Source of the DNA: an uncultured Acidobacteriaceae bacterium
GTDB taxonomy: Bacteria > Acidobacteriota > Terriglobia > Terriglobales > Acidobacteriaceae
Assembly (NCBI GenBank): GCA_903911925.1
Contig: CAIWFH010000205.1
Coordinates: forward strand, 1 to 64,000
Length of the DNA stretch: 64,000 bases
Reading direction: 5' to 3'
Part shown: piece after piece, positions 7,763 to 15,469 of the stretch
Layout of the letters: every line of letters begins with the position of its first letter
Position numbering within the stretch: position 1 is the stretch's first letter
Position numbers and translations under genes: made by a program
The notes under the pieces: generated by a model
Databases searched by the model: none
The model's input: only the letters and a program-made list of their open reading frames with translations
What the model was told of the DNA's origin: nothing

Positions 7763-9568
7763 TTATTCCCCGCCTTTTTCTCTGCCTTGCGGCCCTTGCA
7801 GCATCTTGGCGATCAGCACGTTGATCAAGCTGCCCTGATCCCCGCCCCCGCCGGCCTGAATGTCCGGCACCAGCTTGATGTGGTTGGAAGCCAGCGCCGT
7901 GGCAATCTGCACCGCCGCGTAGTTGCCCGACTCCATCGAGTCGATCTTCAGCTTGATCACGTCGGCTTCCGCCGTTCCCACCGCCTTGGTCTTCTCGGCC
8001 TGCGCATTGCCCACGGTAGTAATCACCTTGGCATCGGCTTCTGCGTTGATGGTCTTCGATTGCGCTTCGCCGCTGGCCTGCTTCACCACTGCCTGCGCCG
8101 CGAAATCGGCAATGGACACGCTCCGCTCGGCGTCCACAACCCGGGCCTGCGTATCCGCCATCGCCCTGGCCTGCTGCAAGTCCTTGCGAGAATCTTCGGC
8201 AAGCTGCTGGGTCTTGTAGGTCACCTGCTCCTGCTCGGCAATCTTGCGGTCGGTGAGCGTCTTCATCAGCGCCTCCGGCGGAGTAATGTCGCCAATCAGC
8301 GTATCGATGGCGTTCACGTTGTACTCCACCAGCGCCGCCTGGATCGCCTCTTTCGCCTGCCGTTGCCTCTCCGTGCGCTGCTTCAGAAACTCGATCACAT
8401 CCGAGGTCTGCGCCGCATTGCGGAAATAGTTGCCGATGGTCGGCTCCAGCACTTGCGTCACCAGGTTCGCCATTGTCCCGAAGCGGGCAATCACCTTGGG
8501 CGCATCATTGCGCGGAACGTGAATAATCTGGCTTACATCCAGGTTGAAAGTAAAGCCGTCTGAAGAGCGCACGGTAATCGTTGACAGCCGCTCGTCCAGC
8601 TTGTGCGCTTCGCTCTTGCCCGTCGCCCAGTTCAGTACGATGTTGGCCGTGGGCACCACTTCAACCTTGTGCGTGTATGGATTAATCGGGTATTTGCCCG
8701 GATCAAGCGGATCCACCCACACTCCCTTCTGTCCCTTCTTCACCAGGTTGCCGTGCTTGAACGAGTCCCCGGTCTGATCCTGTCCCTCCGCGCCCACATA
8801 CGCAATGACCACCCCCACATTGGCGATCGGCACGTTGGTCATCGGCTGAATCTCTACCGTGGCAAAGCGCGGATTAATGAAATACCGCCCGGCGAGAATC
8901 ACCTGCTCCTGCAATCCCTTGTGCCCGCCCGCGGCGATAAACCGTTCTCCGTCCTGGTACATGTTGTGTCCGGGGATCGCCTTGCCTGCGATCTCCCCGG
9001 AATCCAGCGGCGCGCCATCTTTGGTGGTTACAATCCCCACCTGGTTGTCGGGAATCTCCAGCACCTCGGCCGCAGCCACCGTGAACAGGCCGGTGTTGAT
9101 GCGGTAAGTGCCCGGCGGAATAATGGAAATCTGCGGCCCGCGTTCGCCCCCGTTGGCCAGAAACATCCGCGCGTTCTGGAACGAGTTGCACTCCACCGCC
9201 CGGGCCAGCACGCGCCCGCTTGAAAGCGCTTTGCCGTCTCGCGCCTCCACAATGCCAATCTGGTTTTTGTCGATAGTTGTAAACGGCGCCAGCGCCACCG
9301 CGTATTGCCAGGCCCACAGCCCGAAGTGAATTCCAGGCGCCAGGGCATCGGCCTGGATACCGGCCTCGCCGTTCAACGCCACAATCGCGCCGTCCGGCAA
9401 AGTGCGGTTCTTGCCGAACAGGACCCACTTCTTGTTTACGATCCCTATCTGGTCTTTTGCCACAATGACAGTCCCAAAGAAATAGCGCAGGATTGCCTTA
9501 TGCAGCACAACAAGAAGAAAAAGTGCGACAACCCAGCCAAACTGCCCCACCCAGCCAAACAAATCCAT
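7763..9568 (-). CDS. Flotillin-like SPFH/band 7 membrane protein
   Basis: 601 residues. A transmembrane or re-entrant segment at the N-terminus ('WVVALFLLVVLHKAILRYFFG') is followed by repeated SPFH-type segments with recurring 'Q(I/V)GIV' strands ('KDQIGIVNKK', 'KNQIGIVEARDG', 'DNQVGIVTTKDG'). The C-terminal region from about 460 is a long Ala/Glu/Lys coiled coil typical of flotillins. Such proteins oligomerise on the inner membrane and organise microdomains. The start at 9568 is supported by AAGGAGGG about seven bases upstream; the frame extends to 9691 without a matching site. No NfeD-type partner is visible. The exact subfamily is not certain. Confidence 0.85.
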   Translation of the reverse strand: MDLFGWVGQFGWVVALFLLVVLHKAILRYFFGTVIVAKDQIGIVNKKWVLFGKNRTLPDGAIVALNGEAGIQADALAPGIHFGLWAWQYAVALAPFTTIDKNQIGIVEARDGKALSSGRVLARAVECNSFQNARMFLANGGERGPQISIIPPGTYRINTGLFTVAAAEVLEIPDNQVGIVTTKDGAPLDSGEIAGKAIPGHNMYQDGERFIAAGGHKGLQEQVILAGRYFINPRFATVEIQPMTNVPIANVGVVIAYVGAEGQDQTGDSFKHGNLVKKGQKGVWVDPLDPGKYPINPYTHKVEVVPTANIVLNWATGKSEAHKLDERLSTITVRSSDGFTFNLDVSQIIHVPRNDAPKVIARFGTMANLVTQVLEPTIGNYFRNAAQTSDVIEFLKQRTERQRQAKEAIQAALVEYNVNAIDTLIGDITPPEALMKTLTDRKIAEQEQVTYKTQQLAEDSRKDLQQARAMADTQARVVDAERSVSIADFAAQAVVKQASGEAQSKTINAEADAKVITTVGNAQAEKTKAVGTAEADVIKLKIDSMESGNYAAVQIATALASNHIKLVPDIQAGGGGDQGSLINVLIAKMLQGPQGREKGGE

Positions 9569-9717
9569 GATCGTTCCCTCCTTGCGGTCGCCACCAAGGA
9601 TACACCCGGAACAAATCGGGGACTGTGATTCTCCCCGACATGCAAAGGCGTCAAGTATCGTGGGCGCATGCAGAAGCCCGTTGACTGCCACCCGTCTGCC
9701 CTGAGAAACTCAGCCCC

Positions 9718-10431
9718 ATGCACTACAAGGGAAAAGTTGATTACGCGCACCAGCGCAAGCTCCGCGAACGCAACAAGCCTCACTACCGCCTCGCGCACTG
9801 GCCAATCTGGATTTGGGTGTTTTTTCTCGCCCCCGGTCCGCTGACCTTCTCCCTTTTCGCACACGGCTTCATCTGGCCCAACTTTGCCTGGCTGGTGGCA
9901 GTGCTCATTGGAACAGGCATAGCGGCCCTTCGCGCCCAGCTGCCCGGCGTCGAACTGCGCCCCTATATCCTCCGCTTCGACGAGGACAGGCCCAATCCGC
10001 TTTACCGCCGTGTCTGCTACACCTTCGCGTGGAATGCCGTCATCAGCTTTGCCTTCCTCAACCTTTGCGGCCTCGCCGTTGCCGCCGCCACCGGCGTCTG
10101 GTACATGAAGCAGATTTACACCTACGCCTATTTCCCGCTCTGCGCCCTCATTCTGCTGCTTGGCGCCCTGGGTAAGCTGCCCCGCGTAGGCCCGTCGACA
10201 AAGACCGAAGGCCATGAGCGGCGCTACTTCTACGGCTCGGTATGGGCCGTTACCGCGGCACAAACTATGCTGCTGATTCTCTGGAAGACCTTTCCCCCCT
10301 CACAGCTTGGCAACCTCGGCAAGCTCATCCTATTTCTCTCTGTGTTGCTGTTCATGGGCTGGCTTGCTTATCGCGGCAAGCTCTACCGCACCCGCCCCAT
10401 CGTCCCCGGCGAGGTCATGGTCGCCGACTAA
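9718..10431 (+). CDS. Polytopic membrane protein of unknown function
   Basis: 237 residues with about six hydrophobic helices (near residues 30-50, 55-73, 100-128, 133-151, 169-189 and 201-219). The N-terminus is basic ('MHYKGKVDYAHQRKLRERNK'), and charged loops include 'LRFDEDRPNPLYRR' and 'PSTKTEGHERRYFYG'. I do not recognise a family, and no signal peptide or catalytic motif is seen. It stands alone, divergent from the SPFH gene and 236 bp before the first cNMP-binding gene. The ATG at 9718 lacks a clear Shine-Dalgarno sequence but is the only good in-frame start before the first helix. Confidence 0.6.
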   Translation: MHYKGKVDYAHQRKLRERNKPHYRLAHWPIWIWVFFLAPGPLTFSLFAHGFIWPNFAWLVAVLIGTGIAALRAQLPGVELRPYILRFDEDRPNPLYRRVCYTFAWNAVISFAFLNLCGLAVAAATGVWYMKQIYTYAYFPLCALILLLGALGKLPRVGPSTKTEGHERRYFYGSVWAVTAAQTMLLILWKTFPPSQLGNLGKLILFLSVLLFMGWLAYRGKLYRTRPIVPGEVMVAD

Positions 10432-10560
10432 GCTCCAACCAGTTCCAATGCGCGAATTCCTTACCCCATTCCCACGGCCACAACGAGCCATTGCCCCCTT
10501 ATGCCTCAAATAAGTTGATCCCGTAGCGCCGTCTTAGCCTCTAGCGTTTCTCCTCGTCAC

Positions 10561-10574
10561 GTGATTTACATCAC
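10561..10574. promoter_or_regulatory. FNR/CRP-like operator GTGAT-N4-ATCAC
   Basis: The perfect palindrome GTGATTTACATCAC lies 93 bases before the ATG of the first cNMP-binding gene. The form is intermediate between FNR boxes (TTGAT-N4-ATCAA) and CRP half-sites (TGTGA). The same palindrome with a different spacer occurs at 11356 at the same distance from the second gene. Confidence 0.65.
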
Positions 10575-10667
10575 ATACTTCTCTCGCAATCGCCCTCAAT
10601 ATGGCTCCTGAGGATACCGCAAGACTTTGGTTTTCACTTCCCCGCTCTTCAACCAAGGAGGCCATCC

Positions 10668-11108
10668 ATGAAACTGGATCCATCTGCATTCGTTGCCGAC
10701 CCCGAATTTATTCATGAACTTGAATTGCACGCGTCGCCTGTTTTTTGCGGCGATGATCGTGTTCTCTTTCGCCAGGGAGATCGTCCCACCGGGCTTTATA
10801 TCCTCAGTAATGGCGCAGCCACCTTGACGATCAACGCCCCGCAGAGCGGCGAAGCCGCATTCACCCAGGCATTCCCCGGTTCTGTTTTTGGCCTGGCGGG
10901 ACTCATCTTCGATGATTCCGCAACCCACACCGTGATTGCCCGAAAAGGCGCCCAGGTCGGCTTTGTTACCCGCGCCGACTTCAACCACCTGGTGCACACC
11001 AACCCGCGTCTGTCGCTGCTTCACGTGCTGGCCAACAAAGTCCGTATCCTGGGCCAGGCATTTCTCCACGCAGAGGCAAACTTTCCCGCTCAGGCGGCAG
11101 CTCTTTAG
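10668..11108 (+). CDS. Stand-alone cyclic-nucleotide-binding domain protein 1
   Basis: 146 residues forming a single Crp-type cyclic-nucleotide-binding beta-roll: 'DDRVLFRQGDRPTGLYILSN' is the first half, 'GSVFGLAGLIFDDSATHTVI' the phosphate-binding-cassette region, and 'VGFVTRADFNHLV' leads to the C helix. The R-A-A/S motif that binds cAMP is not obvious, so ligand binding is uncertain. No DNA-binding helix-turn-helix follows, unlike CRP/FNR. AAGGAGG before the ATG supports the start. It is paralogous to the gene at 11461, sharing the opening '(S/A)FVADP', 'LFRQGD.P.GLYIL' and the closing 'FAxL..NP.L.L..L'. It may be a ligand sensor acting through protein contacts. Confidence 0.8.
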   Translation: MKLDPSAFVADPEFIHELELHASPVFCGDDRVLFRQGDRPTGLYILSNGAATLTINAPQSGEAAFTQAFPGSVFGLAGLIFDDSATHTVIARKGAQVGFVTRADFNHLVHTNPRLSLLHVLANKVRILGQAFLHAEANFPAQAAAL

Positions 11109-11145
11109 TTCTCTTGTCTCAGAACTTCGCAGCAATGCGATTGCT

Positions 11146-11195
11146 GTCATCCTGAGCATCCTCACTCGCGGAGGCGCGATACGCCCCAGGATGAC
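11146..11195. repeat. Inverted repeat GTCATCCTG / CAGGATGAC
   Basis: A perfect 9-bp inverted repeat (11146-11154 with 11187-11195) encloses 32 bp. The GTCATCCTGAGC core also occurs at 26187, so this is probably a related member of repeat family D. Confidence 0.5.
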
Positions 11196-11219
11196 GCCGG
11201 CCAATTCCACAAAAGCCTC

Positions 11220-11266
11220 GTGCCCCACCCATTCCGCGCTTTTTGCGGAATGGGTGGGAAACCGCG
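11220..11266. repeat. Hairpin repeat family A, copy 4
   Basis: GTGCC, then a perfect 14-bp stem CCCACCCATTCCGC / GCGGAATGGGTGGG around GCTTTTT, then AAACCGCGA. The left end is shorter than in other copies. It lies between the two cNMP-binding genes. Confidence 0.75.
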
Positions 11267-11297
11267 ACGCTCATATACCACGTTCATCGGGAGCTTC

Positions 11298-11327
11298 GGG
11301 GTCCCCGGCGACAGGTCTTCGTCGCTG
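11298..11327. repeat. 30-bp repeat family E, copy 1
   Basis: A 30-bp sequence beginning GGGGTCCCCGGCGAC and ending TCTTCGTCGCTG is identical to 26214-26243. In the second location it is embedded inside a family D repeat, so E behaves as an independently moving or recombining unit. Confidence 0.7.
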
Positions 11328-11355
11328 ATGCGCCGTCACTGTTAACCATAGATAT

Positions 11356-11369
11356 GTGATCCGTATCAC
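11356..11369. promoter_or_regulatory. FNR/CRP-like operator GTGAT-N4-ATCAC, second copy
   Basis: The palindrome GTGATCCGTATCAC lies 91 bases before the ATG of the second cNMP-binding gene. The arms are identical to the site at 10561 while the spacer differs, which suggests selection on the arms rather than a plain duplication of the leader. Confidence 0.65.
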
Positions 11370-11460
11370 TATTTGTCCGCGTCCTTTGATGGGAATATAC
11401 AGAAACTGGCCTTTCATCATCCGCTTGGTCCTATTTCGCTTTCATCCATGGAGGCCGTCT

Positions 11461-11877
11461 ATGCATCTCGAATCTTCTGCTTTCGTCGCTGACCCGCAAC
11501 TGATCCAGGCGCTTGAAGAACAAGCCACCTGCATGACTTTCGACGGAGACAACCTGCTCTTCCGCCAGGGAGATGTCCCGCTTGGCCTCTACATCCTCTG
11601 CCAGGGCAAAGTCACGCTCAGCATGACCTCCCCGGCCGGGGAAGAAGTCATGTCTCTCCAGGCGGCCACAGGGTCGCTCCTCGGGCTGCCCGGGCTCATC
11701 GGAAATGAACCGTACACCCTCACCGCCGTTGCCCACAAGGATTCAAGGCTCTGCTTCATCGGCCGCGACGAGTTCACCGGACTCATGAAATCCAACCCTT
11801 TGCTCGCGCTCAAAATGCTCCAGGTGCTGGCCGCTGAAGTCCGCTACGCCCGCCATCCACTGCCCTTCACCTGTTAA
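11461..11877 (+). CDS. Stand-alone cyclic-nucleotide-binding domain protein 2
   Basis: 138 residues, again a lone Crp-type beta-roll without a helix-turn-helix: 'GDNLLFRQGDVPLGLYILCQ', then 'GSLLGLPGLIGNEPYTLTAV', then 'LCFIGRDEFTGLM'. The start is ATG 11461, preceded by ATGGAGG; the frame remains open to 11356, but that would include the operator. It is a tandem paralog of the gene at 10668, and both open with similar residues and sit behind the same palindrome. It ends 12 bp before plsY, so it may share a transcript with plsY-gpsA. Its mode of action is unknown; it could titrate a small ligand or contact a partner. Confidence 0.8.
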   Translation: MHLESSAFVADPQLIQALEEQATCMTFDGDNLLFRQGDVPLGLYILCQGKVTLSMTSPAGEEVMSLQAATGSLLGLPGLIGNEPYTLTAVAHKDSRLCFIGRDEFTGLMKSNPLLALKMLQVLAAEVRYARHPLPFTC

Positions 11878-11888
11878 ACTCTCTCGTT

Positions 11889-12524
11889 ATGCCCCTTGCA
11901 AGCCTCATTATCGCGGCCGCCTCCTATCTGCTCGGCTCCATCCCCACCGGCTACCTGCTCATCCGCTTTTTCCGCCATCAGGACATTCGGTCCGTCGGCA
12001 GCGGAAACATAGGCGCCACCAATGTCCTCCGCTCCGGCGGAAAGGGCCTGGGTGCCCTCACCTTCCTGCTCGATGTGCTCAAGGGCTGCGCCGCCGTCTA
12101 CCTGGGAGCCCTCCTCGGCGCTTTGCTCGCCCCGTCCGCCCCGGTCCGCAATATGCAAGCCCTCGCTGCTCTCTGCGCTGTCCTTGGCCATATGTTTCCC
12201 GTCTGGCTGGGCTTCAAGGGGGGAAAGGGCGTGGCCACGGGATTCGGCGTATTCCTCGTCGCCGCTCCCTGGGCGGCCCTGGCGGCCATCGCCGTCTTTG
12301 CTGTCGTTCTGGCGCTCAGCCGCTATGTCTCGCTGGCTTCCATCGTTGGCTCTATCTGCTACCCAATTTTTGCCATGATGCTGGTCCGCGGAGATCGGCC
12401 CTGGTTCTTCATCGCCGTTCAATTCGTCGTGGCCTTCCTGGTCATCGCCAAGCATCACGAAAACATCCGCCGCCTGCTGACCGGCACTGAATCCCGCTTC
12501 GGCACAAAAAAGAGGGCCGCATGA
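11889..12524 (+). CDS. plsY: Glycerol-3-phosphate acyltransferase PlsY
   Basis: 211 residues, multi-pass inner-membrane enzyme that transfers an acyl group from acyl-phosphate to glycerol-3-phosphate, the first step of phospholipid synthesis. The three family motifs are present: 'LLGSIPTGYL' near the N-terminus, 'GSGNIGATNVLRSGG', and 'GFKGGKGVATGFG'. Length matches the family (about 200). Its stop overlaps the start of gpsA by four bases (ATGA), so the two genes are translationally coupled: GpsA supplies the glycerol-3-phosphate PlsY consumes. Confidence 0.95.
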   Translation: MPLASLIIAAASYLLGSIPTGYLLIRFFRHQDIRSVGSGNIGATNVLRSGGKGLGALTFLLDVLKGCAAVYLGALLGALLAPSAPVRNMQALAALCAVLGHMFPVWLGFKGGKGVATGFGVFLVAAPWAALAAIAVFAVVLALSRYVSLASIVGSICYPIFAMMLVRGDRPWFFIAVQFVVAFLVIAKHHENIRRLLTGTESRFGTKKRAA

Positions 12525-13528
12525 GCCGCATCGCCGTTCTTGGTTCCGGCGCCTGGGGAACCGCTATTGCACTCGCGCTCCACCGCCGCGGCGGCCACCA
12601 GGTCTCCCTCTGGTCGCATAGCGAAGACGAGGCCCGCCAGATCCAGCAGGCGGGCGAAAACACTCTTTTCCTCCCCGGTTTTCCCCTGCCTGCAGAGATT
12701 GTTGTCACGGCCGACACGGCAGCCTTGGCCGAGGCCGAAATCGCCGTCTCTGTTATCCCCTCGGGATTTCTGCGTCCCACCCTCGCCCGTCTCCGCCCTC
12801 ACCTGCATGCCGGCCAGATCGTTGTCAGCGCCACCAAGGGCGTTGAAAACAATACCTTCCTCCGCATGACCGAGGTCATCGCAGCCGTACTTGCCGAATC
12901 CGGGCTCTCCCTGCCCATCGGAGCCTTCAGCGGGCCAAGTTTTGCCATTGAAGTCGCGCAAAGCCAGCCCACCGCCGTCACTGTGGCGTTTGACGATCCA
13001 GCCATCGCCTCCCGCATCCAGCAGGAGTTCTCCTCCGAGACCCTACGCCTTTACACCTCAACCGACGTCATCGGCGTCGAACTCGGCGGCGCTCTCAAGA
13101 ATGTCATCGCCATCGCCGCCGGCGTTGCCGCTGGCGTGGGGCTTGGCCACAACTCCGCCGCCGCCCTCATGACCCGTGGCATTGCGGAGATCACCCGTCT
13201 CGCCGTGGCCTGCGGCGGCCGCCGCGAAACCCTCGCCGGCCTTTCCGGCGTGGGCGACCTGATCCTCACCTGCACTGGCTCCTTGAGCCGGAATCGCACC
13301 GTCGGCCAGCAACTGGGCCGTGGTCACGGACTTCCAGAAATCCTCGAAGGACTCGGCGGCAAAGTGGCAGAAGGGGTTCTCACCACCCGCGCCGCTCTCG
13401 GCCTGGCCCGCCGGCGCGGCATTGAAATGCCCATCACCGAGCAGATGGAACTGATCCTCGATGAAGGCAAAGATCCCCGCGAAGCTATAAAAGCACTTAT
13501 GCTTCGCCCCGGCAAAGACGAGATTTAA
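12521..13528 (+). CDS. gpsA: NAD(P)-dependent glycerol-3-phosphate dehydrogenase GpsA
   Basis: 335 residues. It reduces dihydroxyacetone phosphate to sn-glycerol-3-phosphate in the cytoplasm. The Rossmann motif 'VLGSGAWGTAIA' is at the N-terminus, 'SATKGVE' and 'AFSGPSFAIEV' follow, and 'ELGGALKNVIAIAAG' carries the catalytic Lys. 'GHNSAAALMTRG' and 'LSGVGDLILTC' are the C-terminal domain signatures. Full length for the family. It overlaps plsY by ATGA. Confidence 0.96.
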   Translation: MSRIAVLGSGAWGTAIALALHRRGGHQVSLWSHSEDEARQIQQAGENTLFLPGFPLPAEIVVTADTAALAEAEIAVSVIPSGFLRPTLARLRPHLHAGQIVVSATKGVENNTFLRMTEVIAAVLAESGLSLPIGAFSGPSFAIEVAQSQPTAVTVAFDDPAIASRIQQEFSSETLRLYTSTDVIGVELGGALKNVIAIAAGVAAGVGLGHNSAAALMTRGIAEITRLAVACGGRRETLAGLSGVGDLILTCTGSLSRNRTVGQQLGRGHGLPEILEGLGGKVAEGVLTTRAALGLARRRGIEMPITEQMELILDEGKDPREAIKALMLRPGKDEI

Positions 13529-13690
13529 CACTCGATTTACCAGTTACCCTCCATCCGCGTCCGGACTGTGCAATTCTGGCCAGTCTTTCTGCGCCTTCCC
13601 GTCCATGATGGGTCCAGTAACTGCACTTTTCCGATCTGAGAGCTATGAATGTCTATTTCATAATTCACATTCCCTGCAAAGGAGAACGCC

Positions 13691-13870
13691 ATGCTCCATC
13701 ACATTTCAACCCCCGACCTGCTTGTTGCCGCGTTCCTCACCATCCTCGTCCTTATCGTGATCGTGGCGGCATACCTCGATCTCCGCTCTCTTAGAGCCCT
13801 CCGGGTAGACACAGGCCTGCGCCCTTCAAGAGAAGAATTCCTCACGCGAAGCCGAACCAGAACTCTCTGA
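13691..13870 (+). CDS. Small single-helix membrane protein
   Basis: A 59-residue frame with a good ribosome-binding site (AAAGGAG spanning 13678-13684, six bases before the ATG). Residues 10-29 form one hydrophobic helix ('LLVAAFLTILVLIVIVAAYL'). The tail is basic, with Arg-rich ends ('DLRSLRALR', 'TRSRTRTL'). No family is recognised. Topology and charge suggest a short membrane peptide with a cytoplasmic C-terminus. The clear SD and helix argue that it is real despite its size. Confidence 0.55.
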   Translation: MLHHISTPDLLVAAFLTILVLIVIVAAYLDLRSLRALRVDTGLRPSREEFLTRSRTRTL

Positions 13871-14034
13871 TCGTCAACTTCCCGCCTCCTTCCTCGCCCC
13901 GCCTTCATCGTTCCAGCTATGCTTTTCTGCCCAAAGATCAAGGAACCTCTCCCAAACCTTGCGCTATAACCGCCGCGCTCGGGAGAATCCCCAGAAATCT
14001 TCCCGGGAAATTTCCAACCTGGAGGTCGAGGGCA

Positions 14035-14310
14035 ATGAAGTTTATGACAACATGGGCAGTGCACTCTGAAGCCGTGAAAGAGGCTGTTGCCCAATTTCTC
14101 GCCACCGGTGGACAACCGGTGCCGGGCGTGACGCTTCTTGGTCGCTGGCACAGTTTAGGCTGCAACAGTGGCTACACGCTTTATGAGACCGACAACCCCG
14201 CGGCGCTTTATGAGGGGGCCGCAAAATGGTCCGAGCTGATGGACATCGACGTTGTGCCGGTGATCGAGGACGACGCCGTTGGCCCAATCCTGGCCAGGCT
14301 CTTCAAATAG
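14035..14310 (+). CDS. DUF3303 family protein
   Basis: 91 residues matching the DUF3303 pattern: 'MKFMTTWAVHSEAVKEAVAQ', 'GVTLLGRWHSLG', 'GYTLYETDNPAALYEGAAKW', and the acidic end 'DVVPVIEDDA'. The predicted fold is a ferredoxin-like alpha/beta dimer domain; its function is not known. CTGGAGG lies 11 bases before the ATG. A nested hairpin at 14319 follows. Confidence 0.85.
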   Translation: MKFMTTWAVHSEAVKEAVAQFLATGGQPVPGVTLLGRWHSLGCNSGYTLYETDNPAALYEGAAKWSELMDIDVVPVIEDDAVGPILARLFK

Positions 14311-14318
14311 CGAATCCA

Positions 14319-14366
14319 ACTGAAGCCCGCGCCCGTGCTCTACGGGTGAAGTGGGCGGGCTTCAGT
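14319..14366 (+). terminator. Nested hairpin after the DUF3303 gene
   Basis: The outer arms ACTGAAGCCCGC (14319-14330) and GCGGGCTTCAGT (14355-14366) are perfectly complementary. Inside them CCCGT and ACGGG form a second stem. No T-run follows, so it may stabilise the transcript end rather than terminate strictly. Confidence 0.5.
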
Positions 14367-14370
14367 GTCT

Positions 14371-14437
14371 GCGTGAGAACTGGATTTTAACGCCAACTTG
14401 CTAACTCGCCATGCCGCGAAGCGGCGCTAACTTGCTG
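14371..14437. repeat. 67-bp repeat family C, copy 1
   Basis: This closely matches 44531-44597 over the same length. Shared blocks include AGAACTGGATTTTA and ATGCCGCGAAGCGGCGC (hairpin GCCGC-GAA-GCGGC). The sequence (Y)(R)ACTTGCT flanks the hairpin on both sides. It is non-coding. Confidence 0.75.
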
Positions 14438-14584
14438 ATCTTCAAGACAACCGTCTTCCGGCCAACGTCCACCCTCTTCTTCGCTGGTTACCAAGACCCG
14501 GTTCTCACGCTTTCTCATCAGCCTGTACATTGATTCATTCGAAATCAACATGGTGGCGCATGATGCGCAGTGCTTTGCGCCCGG

Positions 14585-14755
14585 TCATCCTCCCGCAATC
14601 GCTCCGATGATCGGCGGCGGCTCTTTTCGTGAAACCACGGCCTCCGGCAACTCCGCGTCCGTCGACGGCTGCGAAAGGTCCTCCTCGTGGCAGAAAGCGC
14701 GGAAAGGTCCGTTTTCCGCCAAGACCTCACAATCTTGCAGGAAAAAATAACTCCT
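14585..14755 (-). pseudogene. Truncated MoaD/ThiS-like gene fragment
   Basis: Reading the minus strand back from the stop at 14585 gives a C-terminal fragment ending 'PPIIGAIAGG'. Over the last 34 residues it matches the intact protein at 15087-15410 in 24 positions (for example 'EEDLS', 'DAELP', 'KEP', 'IIGAIAGG'). Similarity stops about 57 codons from the end, exactly where repeat element B copy 2 begins, so the N-terminal half is missing. The reading frame continues to 15052 only as unrelated sequence through the repeat. A partial duplication followed by truncation or element insertion is the simplest explanation. Confidence 0.7.
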
Positions 14756-14761
14756 GCCACG

Positions 14762-15021
14762 TTGCAGATAATTACGGCCTCTTGGCGCACGATGGAAATA
14801 AGTCCGAACCGGAGAGAGGGCCGACGAAGAATGAATGCCGCGCCTGTTGAATATCAACAGGAATGTTCCGGAAGCGGAACTCTGAAAATGCCCCTTAACC
14901 CCTTTGTTGTGAAGATTCTGCGGCGATCTCTTTTCGAATGAACAATTTAGAGTAGACCCAACGGCGTAACCCCATGAAAACAGCGAATTTCCTCCCAGAA
15001 TAGGGGGGAGAGGGGGAGGGT
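14762..15021. repeat. Dispersed intergenic element family B, copy 2
   Basis: This 260-bp copy has the left block (AGATAATTACGGCC, CTTGGCGCACGATGG), the middle block (CCTTAACCCCTTTG, GATTCTGCGGCGAT) and the right block (CAGAATAGGGGGGAG, GGGGGAGGGT) in the same order as 2108-2322. It is longer because of extra sequence between left and middle blocks. It abuts the broken end of the moaD-like fragment. Confidence 0.65.
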
Positions 15022-15086
15022 AGCTCAAGCAGCCCAGGCCCAGGCATAGCAAGGTGCGGTCTGCCGGGATTCAAAGCCTCCATGCT

Positions 15087-15410
15087 CTACCCTCCCGCAA
15101 TCGCTCCGATTATCAGCAGCGGTTCCTTGCCTGAAGCCACAGCCACCGGCAACTCCGCATCCATCGGCTCATGCGACAAGTCTTCTTCGCAGGCAAAGAA
15201 GCGCAGGAACGCCCGCCGCTGCCCGGTTTCATATTCGCGGATCGTTCCCCGCAGCATGGGATAGCGCGCCTCAAGCGCGTCGAGCACCCGCCGAACCGTC
15301 GCTGGCGCCGCCACTTCCAGTGACACCTCCGCCCCCACCCCCGCAAGATTGCGGAGATGGTAAGGCAGAACCACGCGAATCAACGCGGCGCCCGGTTCCG
15401 CATTCGTCAA
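15087..15410 (-). CDS. MoaD/ThiS-like ubiquitin-fold protein
   Basis: 107 residues with the beta-grasp fold of sulfur-carrier proteins, ending in the required Gly-Gly ('IGAIAGG'). 'IRVVLPYHLRNLAG' is the first beta hairpin and 'TVRRVLDALEARYP' the helix. In MoaD and ThiS the C-terminal Gly-Gly is adenylated and converted to thiocarboxylate. The start is a TTG at 15410, preceded by GGAGG five bases upstream; no in-frame ATG fits. It lies 59 bp after the BNR-propeller gene and is probably cotranscribed with it. No MoaE, MoeB or ThiF gene is nearby, so its partner is unknown. Confidence 0.8.
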   Translation of the reverse strand: MTNAEPGAALIRVVLPYHLRNLAGVGAEVSLEVAAPATVRRVLDALEARYPMLRGTIREYETGQRRAFLRFFACEEDLSHEPMDAELPVAVASGKEPLLIIGAIAGG

Positions 15411-15469
15411 ATCATCCTCCAGCCGGCAACCGTAGCACCTCGCGGCTAACCACTAATCACTAACCACTC

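Noticed and set aside
14585..15052. 155-residue minus-strand frame as a full gene
   Set aside because: Only the C-terminal 57 codons resemble a protein (MoaD-like); the rest is the non-coding repeat B. Treated as a truncated fragment instead.
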